From Acidobacteriota bacterium (GTDB lineage: Bacteria > Acidobacteriota > Terriglobia > Acidiferrales > UBA7541), in NCBI GenBank assembly GCA_003223255.1, contig QHYJ01000162.1, positions 1 through 32,632 of the forward strand: 32,632 nt of DNA, read 5' to 3'. Of this stretch, positions 32,069-32,632 are shown piece after piece. A model generated the notes under the pieces. That model searched no databases, was not told the DNA's origin, and was given only the letters and a program-made list of their open reading frames with translations. The position numbers and the translations under genes were made by a program. The first letter of the stretch is position 1; each line of letters opens with the position of its first letter.

Positions 32069-32632
32069 ATGAGGATTCCGGCCAGATCGGACGCTTGTTG
32101 CGGCTCGCATCGCGAGTGGCATCTCAAGTTGGCGTTGCTGTTATCGTTCTGCCTTGCGCTCGCATTATCAGCGAGCAGCCTGCCGCAGACGCAGAGCCGC
32201 ACGGAAGCTTCCGCAACGGTCAGCAAGGCGCGGGCGCTGCTCCAGCAAGGCAACACAGAACAGGTGATCAAACTTCTTTCACATTATTTGCAAGCTCACT
32301 CCAAGGATTCGTACGCGCGGCTGACGCTCGGCCAAGCGTATGCAATAGCGGGCAGAAATGATCGCGCCACCGATGAATTCGAGACTGTGCTACGGGAAGC
32401 GCCGACGAACTACGTTGCGCTGGCGGCGCTCGGCGAGATCTACTACCGAGCCAACCAACTCGAAAAAGCCGAACCTCTGCTGGCACGAGCGGCGAAGCTA
32501 AGTCAGGGCACACCGCAGATTCGAATGGAGTGGGCGATCGTCCTCGTGCGATTGCATCGTTATAAGGAAGCGAAGAACGCGCTTGTCGGCGTGCCGGTGC
32601 CGAAGGGCGCGGAAGATGGAATAGCGTACCAC
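32069..32632 (+). CDS. Exported TPR-repeat protein, 3' partial
   Basis: The frame from ATG 32069 remains open to the window end (188 residues seen). It begins with a signal-like hydrophobic segment, LKLALLLSFCLALALSASS. TPR repeats follow: ALLQQGNTEQVIKLLSHYLQ, then SYARLTLGQAYAIAGRNDRA and NYVALAALGEIYYRANQLEKAEPLL, with the small-residue pattern (A/G at 8, 20; P near 32) of tetratricopeptide hairpins. No strong ribosome-binding site precedes the ATG, and the frame is open upstream, so the start may be earlier. Such proteins are periplasmic or membrane-bound scaffolds; the partner is unknown because the rest lies outside the window. Confidence 0.75.
   Translation, partial: MRIPARSDACCGSHREWHLKLALLLSFCLALALSASSLPQTQSRTEASATVSKARALLQQGNTEQVIKLLSHYLQAHSKDSYARLTLGQAYAIAGRNDRATDEFETVLREAPTNYVALAALGEIYYRANQLEKAEPLLARAAKLSQGTPQIRMEWAIVLVRLHRYKEAKNALVGVPVPKGAEDGIAYH

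Noticed and set aside
31894-32271. Minus-strand frames over the TPR gene start
   Set aside because: The plus frame has a signal segment and TPR periodicity; the minus frames have neither.

Overview
The window reads as a chromosomal segment of a soil-type Acidobacteriota bacterium. This is an inference from gene content (a BshA glycosyltransferase, a long-tailed Hfq-like protein, tmk-holB, YggS and YggU, TonB-free secreted hydrolases), moderately high GC, and the many short palindromic intergenic repeats. No rRNA or tRNA gene and no CRISPR array was seen.

Positions 1-20262 are mostly ordinary and dense. In order they hold: a 5'-truncated DCC-family protein; a two-helix membrane protein with a probable one-base frameshift; an NAD(P)-binding reductase; a VapBC-type toxin-antitoxin pair with a palindromic operator; bshA on the minus strand; an SDR plus hotdog thioesterase pair; an Hfq-like protein; tmk-holB overlapping by one base; yggS; an old-yellow-enzyme reductase; a YggU/DUF167 protein; an M24 peptidase; two small membrane proteins; a dipeptidyl-peptidase-IV-like S9 peptidase split by one extra T; a large putative (alpha/alpha)6 glycosidase-like protein; and a convergent secreted alpha/beta hydrolase. 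A second secreted enzyme, a polysaccharide-deacetylase-like protein, follows at 21024-22520. The exported peptidase, glycosidase-like protein, esterase-like hydrolase and deacetylase-like protein would suit scavenging of extracellular polymers. Dispersed palindromic repeats crowd 7.6-11 kb, and one doublet lies in frame inside yggS.

Positions 20263-31760 are an accessory region with low coding density and many broken genes: an ISNCY-like transposase piece abutting a DsbA-like fragment, a serine-recombinase C-terminus, an integrase-core C-terminus, a PilZ-like piece, a VapC C-terminus and a truncated conserved hypothetical. Intact-looking genes here are an ArdC-type antirestriction protein, a two-helix membrane protein of unknown function, a pilin-motif membrane protein and several very small proteins.

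The least explained signal is a pair of small cysteine-rich, probably zinc-binding genes at 24.0-24.7 kb. Decayed relatives of both genes lie together on the other strand at 29.2-29.6 kb. The second is a triple-nested inverted repeat upstream of ardC, one arm of which recurs 200 bases away beside a 9-bp tandem repeat.

The right edge (32069 onward) enters a new exported TPR protein that continues past the window. All family assignments come from motif recognition by eye; no database search was run.
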